DNA of 64,000 nt, from NCBI RefSeq assembly GCF_021155765.1, contig NC_060115.1:11388493-11452492 (forward strand). The letters are read 5' to 3'. Positions 35,601 to 46,603 of this stretch are shown in pieces (the first letter of the stretch is position 1; every line of letters begins with the position of its first letter). Origin of the DNA: Diprion similis (Eukaryota; Arthropoda; Insecta; Hymenoptera; Diprionidae). The position numbers were made by a program, and so were the translations under genes. The notes beneath the pieces were generated by a model. The model had not been told where the DNA came from, made no database searches, and was given only the letters and a program-made list of their open reading frames with translations.

Positions 35601-36020
35601 TAATTGATCAAAATCAAGCTGCAGATTTTCGGCTGGCTCTCCAGTTGGGGCGCAGGAAAATTGGCAAACAACGCTCAATTAACGTTCGATCATTAAATAT
35701 GTACGGGCAGGGCGGATGTGTGGGCAGCATAAATGCATCACGGTTTCAACTCACACGAGCGTCAACCCTCATCTCTCGTGTTGGCACAGCGGGTTGATTA
35801 GCTACGCCATATTTACATATCATTAGCCGATTGTTTGTCCGAACCGGAATTCGCTCGCCACCGTCCCGGCACCCTCGCAGCTCCGACATTCCCTTATTAC
35901 TCGCTTAGCTAGTCGCGTCGTTCTGCGTTACACGCTGTAGTTTATCAGCCCAGTCAGAAAACACAGAAAAACTCGCTGAAATTGCAATTTCTGCATTCCC
36001 TAATTTTTTTTTTCCAATTG
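32693..36020. other. Non-coding DNA downstream of PHF21
   Basis: The stretch is AT-rich and contains an (ATT)n microsatellite at about 33162-33208, a (TTATTA) run near 34050, TAATTAATTAATTA near 34438-34452 and a CT run near 34232-34250. No open frame longer than 90 codons has a recognisable domain. A moderately GC-rich island lies at about 35500-35950, with no feature I can name. Confidence 0.55.
33094..33099 (+). promoter_or_regulatory. Candidate PHF21 poly(A) signal
   Basis: AATAAA lies about 400 bases after the isoform B stop and 1.1 kb after the isoform A stop. It is the first clear hexamer downstream that I noticed, so either isoform could end here. Confidence 0.4.
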
Positions 36021-36811
36021 TTAGGGGAGCCTATTAGTATTCTAAATCCGGAATTTTGAACAGACTTTCCAGTAGCTTCGGCCGCCATATTGAATTTATG
36101 GTTTATAAGTCGGAAAAATATCGATCGTAGGACAAAAAATCGTTATTACTAAAGACGTAGAGAATTAAATTCCCTACAAGATTAGTTTCGACCATTTTTG
36201 GTAAAAAGTTGAAAATAGGATACTTATTTGACAAAAACAAATTCCACTGTAAATTCAAGATGGCGGCCGAACCTGTTGTAGAATCCCTTCGTTACAATCG
36301 TTAGGGGAGCCTACTGGTACTCTAAATCCGGAATTTCGACCAGATTCTGCAGTAGCTTCGGCCGCCATCTTGGTTTATAAGTCGGAACAATATCGGTCGT
36401 AGACAAAAAATCGTTATTACTAAAGACGTAGAGAATTAAATTCCCTACAAGATTAGTTTCGACCATTTTTGGTAAAAAGTTGAAAATAGGATACTTATTT
36501 GACAAAAACAAATTCCACTGTAAATTCAAGATGGCGGGGGATCGTTAGGGGAGCCTATTGGTACTCTAAATCCGGAATTTCGACCAGATTCTGCAGTAGC
36601 TTCGGCCGCCATCTTGGTTTATAAGTCGGAACAATATCGGTCGTAGACAAAAAATCGTTATTACTAAAGACGTAGAGAATTAAATTCCCTACAAGATTAG
36701 TTTTGACCATTTTTGGTAAAAAGTTGAAAATAGGATACTTATTTGACAAAAACAAATTCCACTGTAAATTCAAGATGGTGGTCGAAGCTGTTGTAGAATC
36801 CCTTAGAAATT
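36021..36811. repeat. Three-unit tandem array (units starting 36021, 36301, 36545)
   Basis: Each unit begins TTAGGGGAGCCTA and contains CTAAATCCGGAATTT, a GCCGCCAT box, GTCGTAGACAAAAAATCG, GACGTAGAGAATTAAATTCC and a closing AAATTCAAGATGG box. Units are 280, 244 and about 267 bases. The first and third share a GTTGTAGAATCCCTT tail that is missing from the second. Units 2 and 3 are nearly identical, which implies recent duplication. Two near-identical 72-codon minus-strand frames inside them have no domain and look like by-products of the repeat. Confidence 0.9.
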
Positions 36812-39546
36812 CTGGAGTTAGATTAATAATGATAATAAACGTCCACCCAACGATTTGAAAAAGAAAACAGTTATGGTATCGAAAAATTGCAATGTCAAAT
36901 GTAATTACATTCCAACGGTACTTATATCACGCCACATCATGTTTCTCGGTATAACGGATGAAAAAGTTTTCCATAATAACGGGAAAGTTGCATGTACCAC
37001 GGTTCCCGAGAGGTTCGTAATGGAAAACTCTAACAACAATAATCCTCAAAATACACGATCTTCTTCTTTTCCTTTTGTATCACGAATCTGAATGGCTTTT
37101 ACGTTCGGATTTTCGGCCCAGCAAAGAACACATTTTTAGGCATTCTTAGTAGGAGATGTACGACAGGTACTTAGTATTGCTTCGATCCGTGAAATACCGT
37201 TTTTATATTATCGCGAAACATGTTTTATAAGATATATAACATTTTTCGTGCAAATCCTGAACTAAAAACATTGAAACTTCAGTTATTATCTTTCACACGA
37301 TCTTGATAGAAATAAGAGAAGAAAAGAAGTATTAGTACTATTAAAATTTTTATTGCAATTTCAATTCAAACTGATAATCGCTTCAAAAGTATGTAATCAA
37401 GTCTTCAAACTATCAGTTCAACACTCAGTATCCAGCTTTGGGTTATTTTTTTCCAATTATATATATACATATTAAATATGATCCAAGGAAACCTCAATTT
37501 TGCGGCGGAAATGGAAGCAGAGAATTAGAAATAATATGATTGATCTATCGGTAACTACCGGACGAAATTAATGATTCTTTGTGAAAATATAATCTCCGAT
37601 TCGTCACTCGAGTCGTATTATTACACATGTATGTACACTTATTTCATTTACTCCCGTGGATATTACTACCACAGCGATGATTGCATCGGTTAATTTCCGA
37701 TCCAATCCTGAGTTTTTTTCTTTAATTAAAACGGAAGTGACCCGTTTTGTCAAGTGTCACTGGCAGAACAGATTGAAGCCGCTCCCCCCTTCCCCGTTGC
37801 TCGAGTGTCAGTATAAAGCCGTATAAGAAGGTTGCCCACAACCACGAAATGCCGGACACAACTTTAGAGCCAAAATCTTTGATTTTTAACACCCGACCAT
37901 CCCTCGTATCTAGAATCCGTTTATCAGAGCCTTAATCAAGTTTTCTCGATAATAAATCAGAATCTGAAAATAGGAAGTTAATACGATTGAACGAATAATA
38001 AAAGAATAAAGATTTCTTTCACGTCTCGTTATTTTCGTTAATTCGTTAATTTCTCCGCTGGATAGCTATACCGTAAAGAGTATTATACAATTAGATTAAA
38101 ATTGATTTTCTTTGATGAAATAAGTTTTAATTGCAATTCAAAATTGAGGGGAAAATATTGTAACAGTCTTATTTCTCAGTCAAATGAAACATTTAATTAA
38201 AATCGATTATAAATTGATTGGTTGAATGAAATTCATTGCTTATTTAACTACACGCTATTTCAGCAATCAAGTAAATTAAATTCTAATCGTGTCTACTTCA
38301 TATTTCTCGTGTGGTTCTCTATGTCGACGGGTAATATTTCTAGAATAACTGCAGCCGCAGCTCCAAATTGCAGAATAAGGGTAAAAATCGAAACCCTTAA
38401 ATTCAAACAAAATAACAATCTTAATTAAAAAATTAACTTAAAAAATTTCTTAATTTATTATGAATAATTCGTTTGAACTCTGTATATATATATATAAACG
38501 TGGATTCATGGATTCATTTCGTACCAGCACAATGTAGATTCGAGCATTGCTCGCGAGAACTTTCTTCGCATATCCGAAAGCCAAAAGCTCGTCTCCCTTT
38601 TACTCTCCTGCATGTACCTGTACACCCAACACATATGTATGTATGTACATATTGTATAGAATATACATAGACGTGTGTGTGTGTGCGTGTGTGTGTGTGG
38701 GTATACGGACCGCGAGTGAAATCTAAAAGGACACTCTGGTTCGTAACGCTAACGAAAATGAGTTCCATAAAGCTTTTAACCCGGAATCTAAGCGTCCAGT
38801 TCCTCCTCGGCGTTACTTCCACCCGAGATACTCTCGGCTTCCAAAGTCGGCGTCGTTTCGCCCCGAGGAACTCTGGTCGAGGTGCGCCTGTCGAGGTGTT
38901 AAGACGTCTGACAGTTGTATAAGGATAAAGCCGCTCAAGCTGAGTGCTTTTATTTGTCGCCATAGCGCCCTCCCGCCGCCTTCCTCGGCGCTATTATTTC
39001 AAATCGATTCACTTTTGTTTGTTGACTCCATTAGTAGCGAGTCCTTTTCTATGAGCCTTTCGGATTCGAGCAACGAGGGTGTCGCGACGATTCGCGTCGC
39101 TCTGCAGAAGCTCGCCGCAAATTCCTTCTATACACACGTTACATGTTAATGTATATTGTATATATACATATATATAGTATGTATGTATGTATTTACACCT
39201 ACGTGCATCGACACCTCGCCTCGGTTCCTTACACCCTCGCTATCCGGTGTAAAAGGCCAGGCCAGATTTCATACCTGCGATAAACCCGAGTCGAGTTTAA
39301 TGGTTCTTCGTCGTTGCCCCTCCCTCGCGCCGATGCAGTTCAGGGGCTGATTTGCGGGGGGCATCAACGCGGCTATTCAATATCCAGGCTAAATTCAGAC
39401 AATATCAGTTTTCTCGGAGTAGGTACCAGAGAACCTCGCCTAAATCCCCGTCCCGTGAATGACACCGGTTCTAGATGTCAAATATTGATTTAGTTTTATT
39501 GGATAAAGTTTGCCTTTTATTTCAACCTGCTGCTGTATATATATAC
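36812..39546. other. Non-coding DNA with microsatellites
   Basis: This is AT-rich up to about 38500. A more GC-rich segment at 38500-39420 holds a (GT)n run near 38672-38700 and TATG repeats near 39165-39192. A minus-strand open frame of 149 codons at 38514-38963 runs through the microsatellite and is not credible as a gene. Confidence 0.5.
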
Positions 39547-40160
39547 ATTAGGGTGGGCAAAAAAAACGACTATTTTTTTTTTTTTTTTCTAGTCTCGTGT
39601 GACAAAATGTTAGTTTTTGACGTTTTAAGAGCCCACTTCAAAGGACAGTTCTAAAAAAAAATTTTCAGACGTCGCTCCACATTTTTCAGAACGTCAGAAA
39701 TCGACAAGAATCGATTTTTTTTTAATTTTTCTTCTCGTTACGGTATAATTTTATAGACAAAAAAAAAATAGGTTTTCGAAAGTTTCAGTTCAAAATTTGA
39801 ATTTTGAAACGACGCTCATAATTTTTTTTCAATTTTTTGGTGCATTTCTTCAGATCTTTTCGAGCGACCTTTTAATATTCGTATTAAAATTTCATAATTT
39901 TTTTTTCTTTAATTTAGTAAGAAAGAATCGATAACAATACACGACGACATGAATTAAAAATCAAACAAAATACTGAAAATATAATTTTTTTAATTTAATT
40001 TTTTGACGATTTTTAACATTTTAAAAAATTTGGAGCGACCTCTTAAAATTTTTTTCTTGAACTGTCCTTTGGAGTGGGCTCTTAAAACATCAAAAACTTA
40101 CATTTTGTCACATGAGACTCGAAAAAAAAAAAATAGTCTGTTTTTTTTCGCCACCCTAAT
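39547..40160 (+). mobile_element. Foldback MITE-like element, copy 2
   Basis: This 614-bp copy has the ends ATTAGGGTGGGC and CGCCACCCTAAT. Its first terminus carries a small change (GGGTGGGCAAA for GGGTGGCGCAAA). The core runs with CTCGTTACGGTATAA in the left half, as in copies 3 and 4. The flanks are TATATACAT-type repeats. The open frames inside it are not genes. Confidence 0.85.
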
Positions 40161-42352
40161 ATATGTATACATATACTGTCAATCAAAAATTCCAAGCTTT
40201 ATTTATCATCTTATCGAATGCAAACTCAAGAAAATTTTGTTCTTGTTTTTCTTTGTTTTTTTTTTCATTTTACTTTCGTTCACTCGCGTAATTCATTCAT
40301 TGCGATGAAACAACTCGTCCGGATGATCAGCCAGGTTTCGGCTAGATGCAAAGACCTCGGGGAACTATTTTCACCGGGCAGTTGCAGCCGCGGATGCAGT
40401 AGGTACGAGCTCACAGGTCTAATGGCGATCCTGGAAGACCGCCGTCGCGTTGGTTGGCTGGTTGGTTGGTTGGTTGGTTCCTACTGTCTAACTTTTGCGA
40501 ACGGTCTTGTTCCGAACTAACGCTAAAGTTCAGCAATGGATCACTAGGCAAAATATCCCTTGGGTATCTCTTGAGCCAAACTTCAGGATAGATTGCGTTA
40601 CTGCTCCCCGGACAGCCCTCGGCAATTTGGTTGAATCTGCCCATAGGAATCTGCAGAACTCGCCGGTACCTATTCGGTACACGAACTTACCAAGTTGCAG
40701 CTTTTCCATACCATTTTTAAAACCTTTATCGCCATTTTATATCACGAATTGAATTGTAATGATTTTTCGCTTGGATTTTCAGGAATTTTTTTTCGGTATC
40801 ATCTTCATCGAAGCTTTTAAGCTTTATTTACGATTAGAGATAGCAATTTTTTTTTTTCTCTTATAGGTACTCAATTAAGGAATTTACGGTGATTTTTAAT
40901 GGTTTGATTGTACCGCGATGAATTGTGTAACGGAAGAAAAGGTAGAAGTGTGTGGATATTATTATCACGTGATTTCGTTGCACTTTTTAGATGCTTGAAG
41001 TGCTTTTTATTGCAGATTGGCTAAGGCGAGGTATCTGGCGCGGTAACGCTGTTACAGAGGGCAGCGGAACCGGAAATAAGAACCCAGACTTGGAAGACGG
41101 TGCCGGCGCTCCTCCATCCGTCGAATGGGAAAAACAAATTACTTACGGCGAATAAATATTGGCCCGCTCGCTATGACGGTAAGATGCAAAAATATTATAT
41201 CTAGGTTGGAAAGCGACGGCGATAAATTTCCCGGGAAGAGGCAGCGCCTGCCAATCGGCACTCGAGTATTTCGAAAATCTACTTTGCCAGTCATTCGCCT
41301 TCGTTATACACTCGATCTCATCTCGGATGAAGACCTTTCGACGAAGTGTAAAATACGTTGAACGAGTATTCAAATTCCTCGATGCGTTTCTCGCGTCACT
41401 AATTAATTCATGCTATTCTGCATATTCTCTAATTAACAGATCGGTATAAATATGTATATAAACAAATAAAGAGCGAAGATTGAAGAAATGATTAGACTAT
41501 TCGATATTGAAAAATTCAAATCGTACGATGACGGTTAAAATAATCAATTTTCAACTATGTTTACACTATTATAGTTATTACGAGCGTGAAAGTATTTGTT
41601 CGTCGTTTCAACGACGATTTCGATTTCTCAAATTCACGCATCGTGTATTTTCGTGGTAAGAATTCTAGTTCGATTTTTCAATTCAATTTTATCATTTTAT
41701 AAATAATTTTTCCTTATCAAAATTGTAAAATCAGACCAAATTCAAATTAACAAAAATCAAAGAGAAATACACACATTATCTTTGATTTGTTATAATTTCT
41801 CGTTTAAATTTTGCGAGTTACATTTCAAGGGGGTTAATTTTTCTTACTTTATATTATATTTTAATTAATATTGCGCGTTTTTTTATTTACATTATTTACT
41901 TTTTGCTTCATTCGAAAGGGTCTCTACACGGCGTGTCGGACATCTCAGTGTTAAATCAGCGAACAAATAACGATTTTCAGCATGTTTACATACCGGTCTC
42001 CCATTATGGAGGGTTTCGGATCTCGGGGTGTATTCATCTGGTTAGATTTGGCCAAGTTAGTAATGCCGTAGCGTGGCAGCGAGTATCTGTTCCTCCCCCA
42101 ACCCCCCAACCGACTATCCCCCCTCCACTGTAAATATGGGCCCTCACAATTACTGATATGTAAATATCCTCGACTGTTTGTTTATGCGGATTAATATTAT
42201 TCATTCTCTTTGGCAACTTGGCCAGACGTTAGCTTTGTTCTGTCTGAGTAAATTTTCAACCGGCGCGACATGTGGCAGTTTCGCAGGATTAAACCGATCG
42301 CACCCTATATAGGCTTCGTTATTATTTTATTTATTTATTATTTATTTTTTAT

Positions 42353-42397
<45 letters not shown>

Positions 42398-43159
42398 ATT
42401 GCTCGCAGCCTCGCTTTCCCAAAACTATATAACAACGTTAACAAGCATCAACTGAAATCTAATAGATTCTCAAACGTCGATTAATATTCGTCATTTTATT
42501 TTCACGCGTTTGAAATTTATTATGTCTGAATCTAATCAAATTGATCGGAATTTTATTATTTTAAATTGTTCTATTTACCGATTAGTTTTTTTTTTTTTTT
42601 TTTTTGGTGATTGTGTGTGCGATTTTAATTGGAGAACAAAATCAACTAACAAGTGGAAAAAAGGCGAGAAAAATTGCCCAAAACCTAACATCAACGATAA
42701 AATGGCGGAGATTTTTTAAATCCTCGTTTCAAATTATGCAAGTAGGTATAATATATATGTATACATGTAAGGTAAGTTCATAATACGTGTCACAAATTCG
42801 ACGCGAAGGCTGTGTAACATTCGGTGTCAATAATTGATTAGTTCCCTGAAGCCTAACGCGGTGTGACAATACTTAATTATCTTTTTCCTCGACACTTGCC
42901 TGGCTAATGAGTCCTTGACTCGTTATTCCCAGCGATTACGTAAATTCGGGTTTGAAAAATTCTACCCTTTTTGGCCACGTTATTCACTCGGATAGCTTAT
43001 ACACCTCAGCTGACAACGAATTGAGACTTTTTTCTTCGATTATGATTTTTTAAGCGTGGAAACAGAATTTTCATCGTAATGATATACTTTTGTTTATTAT
43101 ATTAGTTGAATAACGAATGAATTGAAATTTATTAGGAAACCGCTACTATTCGTTTGGTA
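40161..43159. other. Non-coding DNA with simple repeats
   Basis: The stretch contains a (TTGG)n tract at about 40450-40479, a (GA)n tract at 42358-42395 and a T run at 42585-42605. GC-rich patches at 40300-40480 and 41020-41260 have no extended open frame with a recognisable domain. Confidence 0.5.
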
Positions 43160-43931
43160 AATTTTGAAAATTCGAGGTGAACAGAGGTTCGAAAAATTAA
43201 TCTTAAGCCGAAAAAATAGGCTTTTTGGGGATTTTTTTTCAGAAATACTACAAAATAAATCGAGATAACAAAAACGTGATTTTATTATTCATATCAGTGA
43301 CTGCTGACAATAATTTTTTCGAAGGGATTTATTTCAAAATGGCGGTTGTGCAGCGTTTTTGCGATGACGTCTCCTTTTTTTTTCGGGGTCTACGGCCGGA
43401 CTAACAGTTCCTGTAATTTTTTTAATCATAATGAGCCAATGAATTTTTTGATCATATATAATAACTGCTATAGAAGTACGTAGGATTTTTACGATGTATT
43501 GATTTTCGGCCAAATGGCGCGCTTCTAAAGTGGAAAGTGAAGAACTTGCCTAAAAAATTGTCAGATAATTGTTAATAACAAATGAACTACGCAATATAAA
43601 AAAAAAATCCTACGTACTTCTAAGCAGTTATTATATGTAATCAAAAATATTCATTGGCTCATTATGATTAAAAAAATTACAGGAGCTGTTAGTCTGGCTG
43701 TGGACCTCGAAAAAAAGGAGACGTCGTCGCAAAAACGATGCACAGTCGCCATTTTGAAATAAATCCCTTCGAAAAAATTATTGTCAGCAGTCACTGATAT
43801 GAATAATAAAATCACGTTTTTGTTATCTCGATTTATTTTGTAGTATTTCTGAAAAAAAATCCCCAAAAAGCTTATTTTTTCGGCTTAAGATTAATTTTTC
43901 CAACCTCTGTTCACCTCGAATTTTCAAAATT
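43160..43931. repeat. Large inverted repeat with 330-bp arms
   Basis: The left arm (43160-43490) and right arm (43603-43931) are near-perfect reverse complements around a 112-bp unique loop (43491-43602). Both carry, in opposite orientation, AATTTTGAAAATTCGAGG, GATAACAAAAACGTGATTTT, TTCGAAGGGATTTATTTC, an AAAATGGCG box and AGTACGTAGGATTTTT. No transposase frame is present and the ends differ from the ATTAGGG family, so it is a separate foldback element or a local inverted duplication. Confidence 0.9.
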
Positions 43932-45980
43932 CATTAGTTACAGAAATTTCAAAAGTTATTATATACGGCTACTATGCAAAAGGCGCAATTCTTTCGTGGC
44001 AACGAATAATACGGTTTTATTTTCCATGAAATCGGCGAGGTAAAAAGATCGATTTCACGTAAAGGCGACAGTCTTAACTATGCGTATTGATCATTACACG
44101 CCTGATGGAGATCGAGAGCTCGGCGTGTGTTTTTTGCACGATGGCATCGACGAATGTTGATTCCCCTTTTTCTCGACACTTGCGGGTGAGAGGCGTTTAT
44201 CTTCTTGCGCCGGTGATATAACGACCGAAAGATAATTAAACGAAAGTAGGTATTCTATTCAGGAGGCTGATCGCTGTATAATGCGTGAAGTTGAAGTTGA
44301 AATTGAAGTTGTTTAACCTGCGCTTTAAAGATCTTCGGATCTACACTTCGGCATGAAATTAATCAAAACCGAGAAAAAATGTTAGAATTAAGAATTGAAA
44401 GGCTGCATTTTGTCAAATCAATTTCTCGTCAATTGCACGGAAAATATGCAAATTTTAAAGATCTTCAAAATCAAGAAAAAACGTTACACTCAAGAGTTAT
44501 TAAAAGGCTGTATTTTATCAAATCAATATCTCGTCAATTTCTCTGAAAATATTGAAAAATCATGAATTCGAGAGCTGAAAGTTTATCTTCTCTACTAGAT
44601 TATTAATGAATCTTTGTTTTCTCGATCTGTTTTATCGTTGAAAAACTCTTTTTTACGTCGTGGACGATGCATGGTGATAATGCCATAATATCAAGAGCTG
44701 AGAACAAAAACGAATGACACATTTAACATCCAATACGGATGTGAACTGGTTTGAAATAAAACATTGATCAGGCATTGCGCCGGTTTATACCGTTGTTAAA
44801 CTTGTCGAAGCATTAAATTGCGAAACCACAATTAGTCAATGAACGGAGCCGGTGTATAAAAAGGACTCAATTAATCTATTGTAATTAAACTTCTTACCCA
44901 TAGATTTGAGACCGGATTCGTTTATTCATCTCGATGCGTTTTCCCCCGTTTTTTCAACCCTTTAAAATTTTTTGTTCGTTACATTGTTTCGAGATCGGGT
45001 TTTGGAACTTGATTTGATTCGGTTTTAGGTCAGGTGCGTGGAGCGAGTAATTCAAAGGTGGTGATCGAACGCAAGTTTTATACGAGCGTTGCCCAGTTAC
45101 TTGGACGAATACGAGTAGGCATGCACCATACATTCATACATAGACACGCAGAGGCACGCATGCATGTATTGCGCGAAAATTATTATTCCTTGGTGTCGCC
45201 TCGGGTCCAATTCAGCGCATTGTCATCAGGTTGTGGAATTGTCACCTCACGCGTAACGCGAGGTGAATTTTGCGGGGATTAAATTACATTTGCGTTCAAC
45301 ACGAGTCCTCGGTGTCGTCGAGTCCATCGAATATTATTTATTTTCACTGGTTCAGTCCCTGCGTTTCAACTTTACAAACATGTGTAATACAATGCCGATT
45401 ATACATTTATAGCTATTAATAAGTTGGAAGGAATTTTTCAAAGTTCATTTTTACCTGCAGATTTTAAATATCAAGTTTCTGTTATTTCGTTGAAAAGATC
45501 ATGTATCCGGAATATCAAGAGTCGTTAGTGTCGCTGCCAGATGTCTCTGAGCTTTTAGCCTTCCCGTAAGAAAAGATATTTGTTTTATTTTGTACACCAT
45601 CAAGTAATAACAAGAAGTTAAAAAAGTCAAAAAACAATTTTCTTTTTCAACATTGCAGACAAAGGTGAATTCTGGATATTTATTCGTTATTTCACCTTCG
45701 CAGTATTCACTGCAAGTTCGATTACCTCGTGTATAAATGAAAGAGAACAAAACGCGTGTAAAACTAAAAGGATATATTTATTATCAAACTGCATAAAGCC
45801 TAAGATCGTTACGCACGTATGAACATTGACGACGTGACGGAAAATTTAACGGTTGTGATTTTTCCTTAAAAAGTAGAAAAATGTCAATCGATTTACGATT
45901 TGTTAATGGAATCTATATCAGTTGCTCGATTATTCGACTTTGCAGGTTTTTACACGGGGGATGTGTTCGATTACATGTAC
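43932..45980. other. Non-coding DNA with a diverged local duplication
   Basis: Two diverged copies about 105 bases apart share AAAGGCTG, TCAAATCAAT and TCTCGTCAATT (GGCTG at 44401 and 44506). A short imperfect palindrome with CACCTCACGCG facing CGCGAGGTG lies near 45240. No gene is seen. Confidence 0.45.
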
Positions 45981-46603
45981 ATTAGGGTGGCGCAAAAAAA
46001 CCAAATATTTTTTTTTTGAGTCTCGTGTGACAAAATGTTAGTTTTTGATGTTTTAAGAGCCTACTACAAAGGACAGTTCAAAAAAAATTTTTTAAAAGGT
46101 CGCTCCACATTTTTTAAAACGTCAGAAATCGTCAAAAATCGATTTTTTTTTTATTTTTTTTTTCTCGTTACGGTATAATTTTATAGACAAAAAAAAAATA
46201 AGTTTCCGAAAGTTTCGGTTCAAAATTTGAATTTTTAAAGGTCGGTTATAATTTTTTTTCAATTTTTTGGTGCATTTCTTTAGATCTTTTTGAGCGACCT
46301 TTTAATATTCATATTAAAATTTCATAAATTTTTTTTCTTCAATTTAGTGAGAAAGAATCGATAACAATACACCACGACATGAATTAAAAATCATACAAAA
46401 TACTGAAAATATAATTTTTTTAATTTAATTTTTTGACGATTTTTGACATTTTAAAAAATTTGGAGCGACCTCTTAGAATTTTTTTTTTAGCTGTCCTTTG
46501 GAGTGGGCTCTTAAAACATCAAAAACTAACATTTTGTCACACGAGACTCAAAAAAAAAAAAAAAAAAAAAAAAAAATATTCGGTTTTTTTGCGCCACCCT
46601 AAT
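45981..46603 (+). mobile_element. Foldback MITE-like element, copy 3
   Basis: This 623-bp copy has the best-preserved ends (ATTAGGGTGGCGCAAAAAAACC and its inverse). The flanks TGTAC and GTACA are mirror images, so the inverted repeat or target preference extends beyond the ATTAGGG end. An A run of about 26 bases lies just inside the right terminus. Confidence 0.87.

Noticed and set aside
36311..36773. Two near-identical 72-codon minus-strand frames
   Set aside because: They are identical because they lie in tandem repeat units. Unit 1 has no equivalent full frame and no domain is visible.
38514..38963. 149-codon minus-strand open frame
   Set aside because: It runs through a GT/CA microsatellite (His-Thr repeats), has competing frames on the other strand, and shows no domain.
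40003..40308. Open frames starting MTIF(N/D)ILKNLERPL inside foldback copies 2 and 3
   Set aside because: They arise from the AT-rich inverted arms, run off the element end into unique DNA, and are unrelated to any transposase.
45981..46603. TTAGGG at element ends as telomeric repeats
   Set aside because: It occurs once at each end as part of a longer terminus (TTAGGGTGGCGC). Insect telomeres typically use tandem TTAGG, and no tandem array is present.
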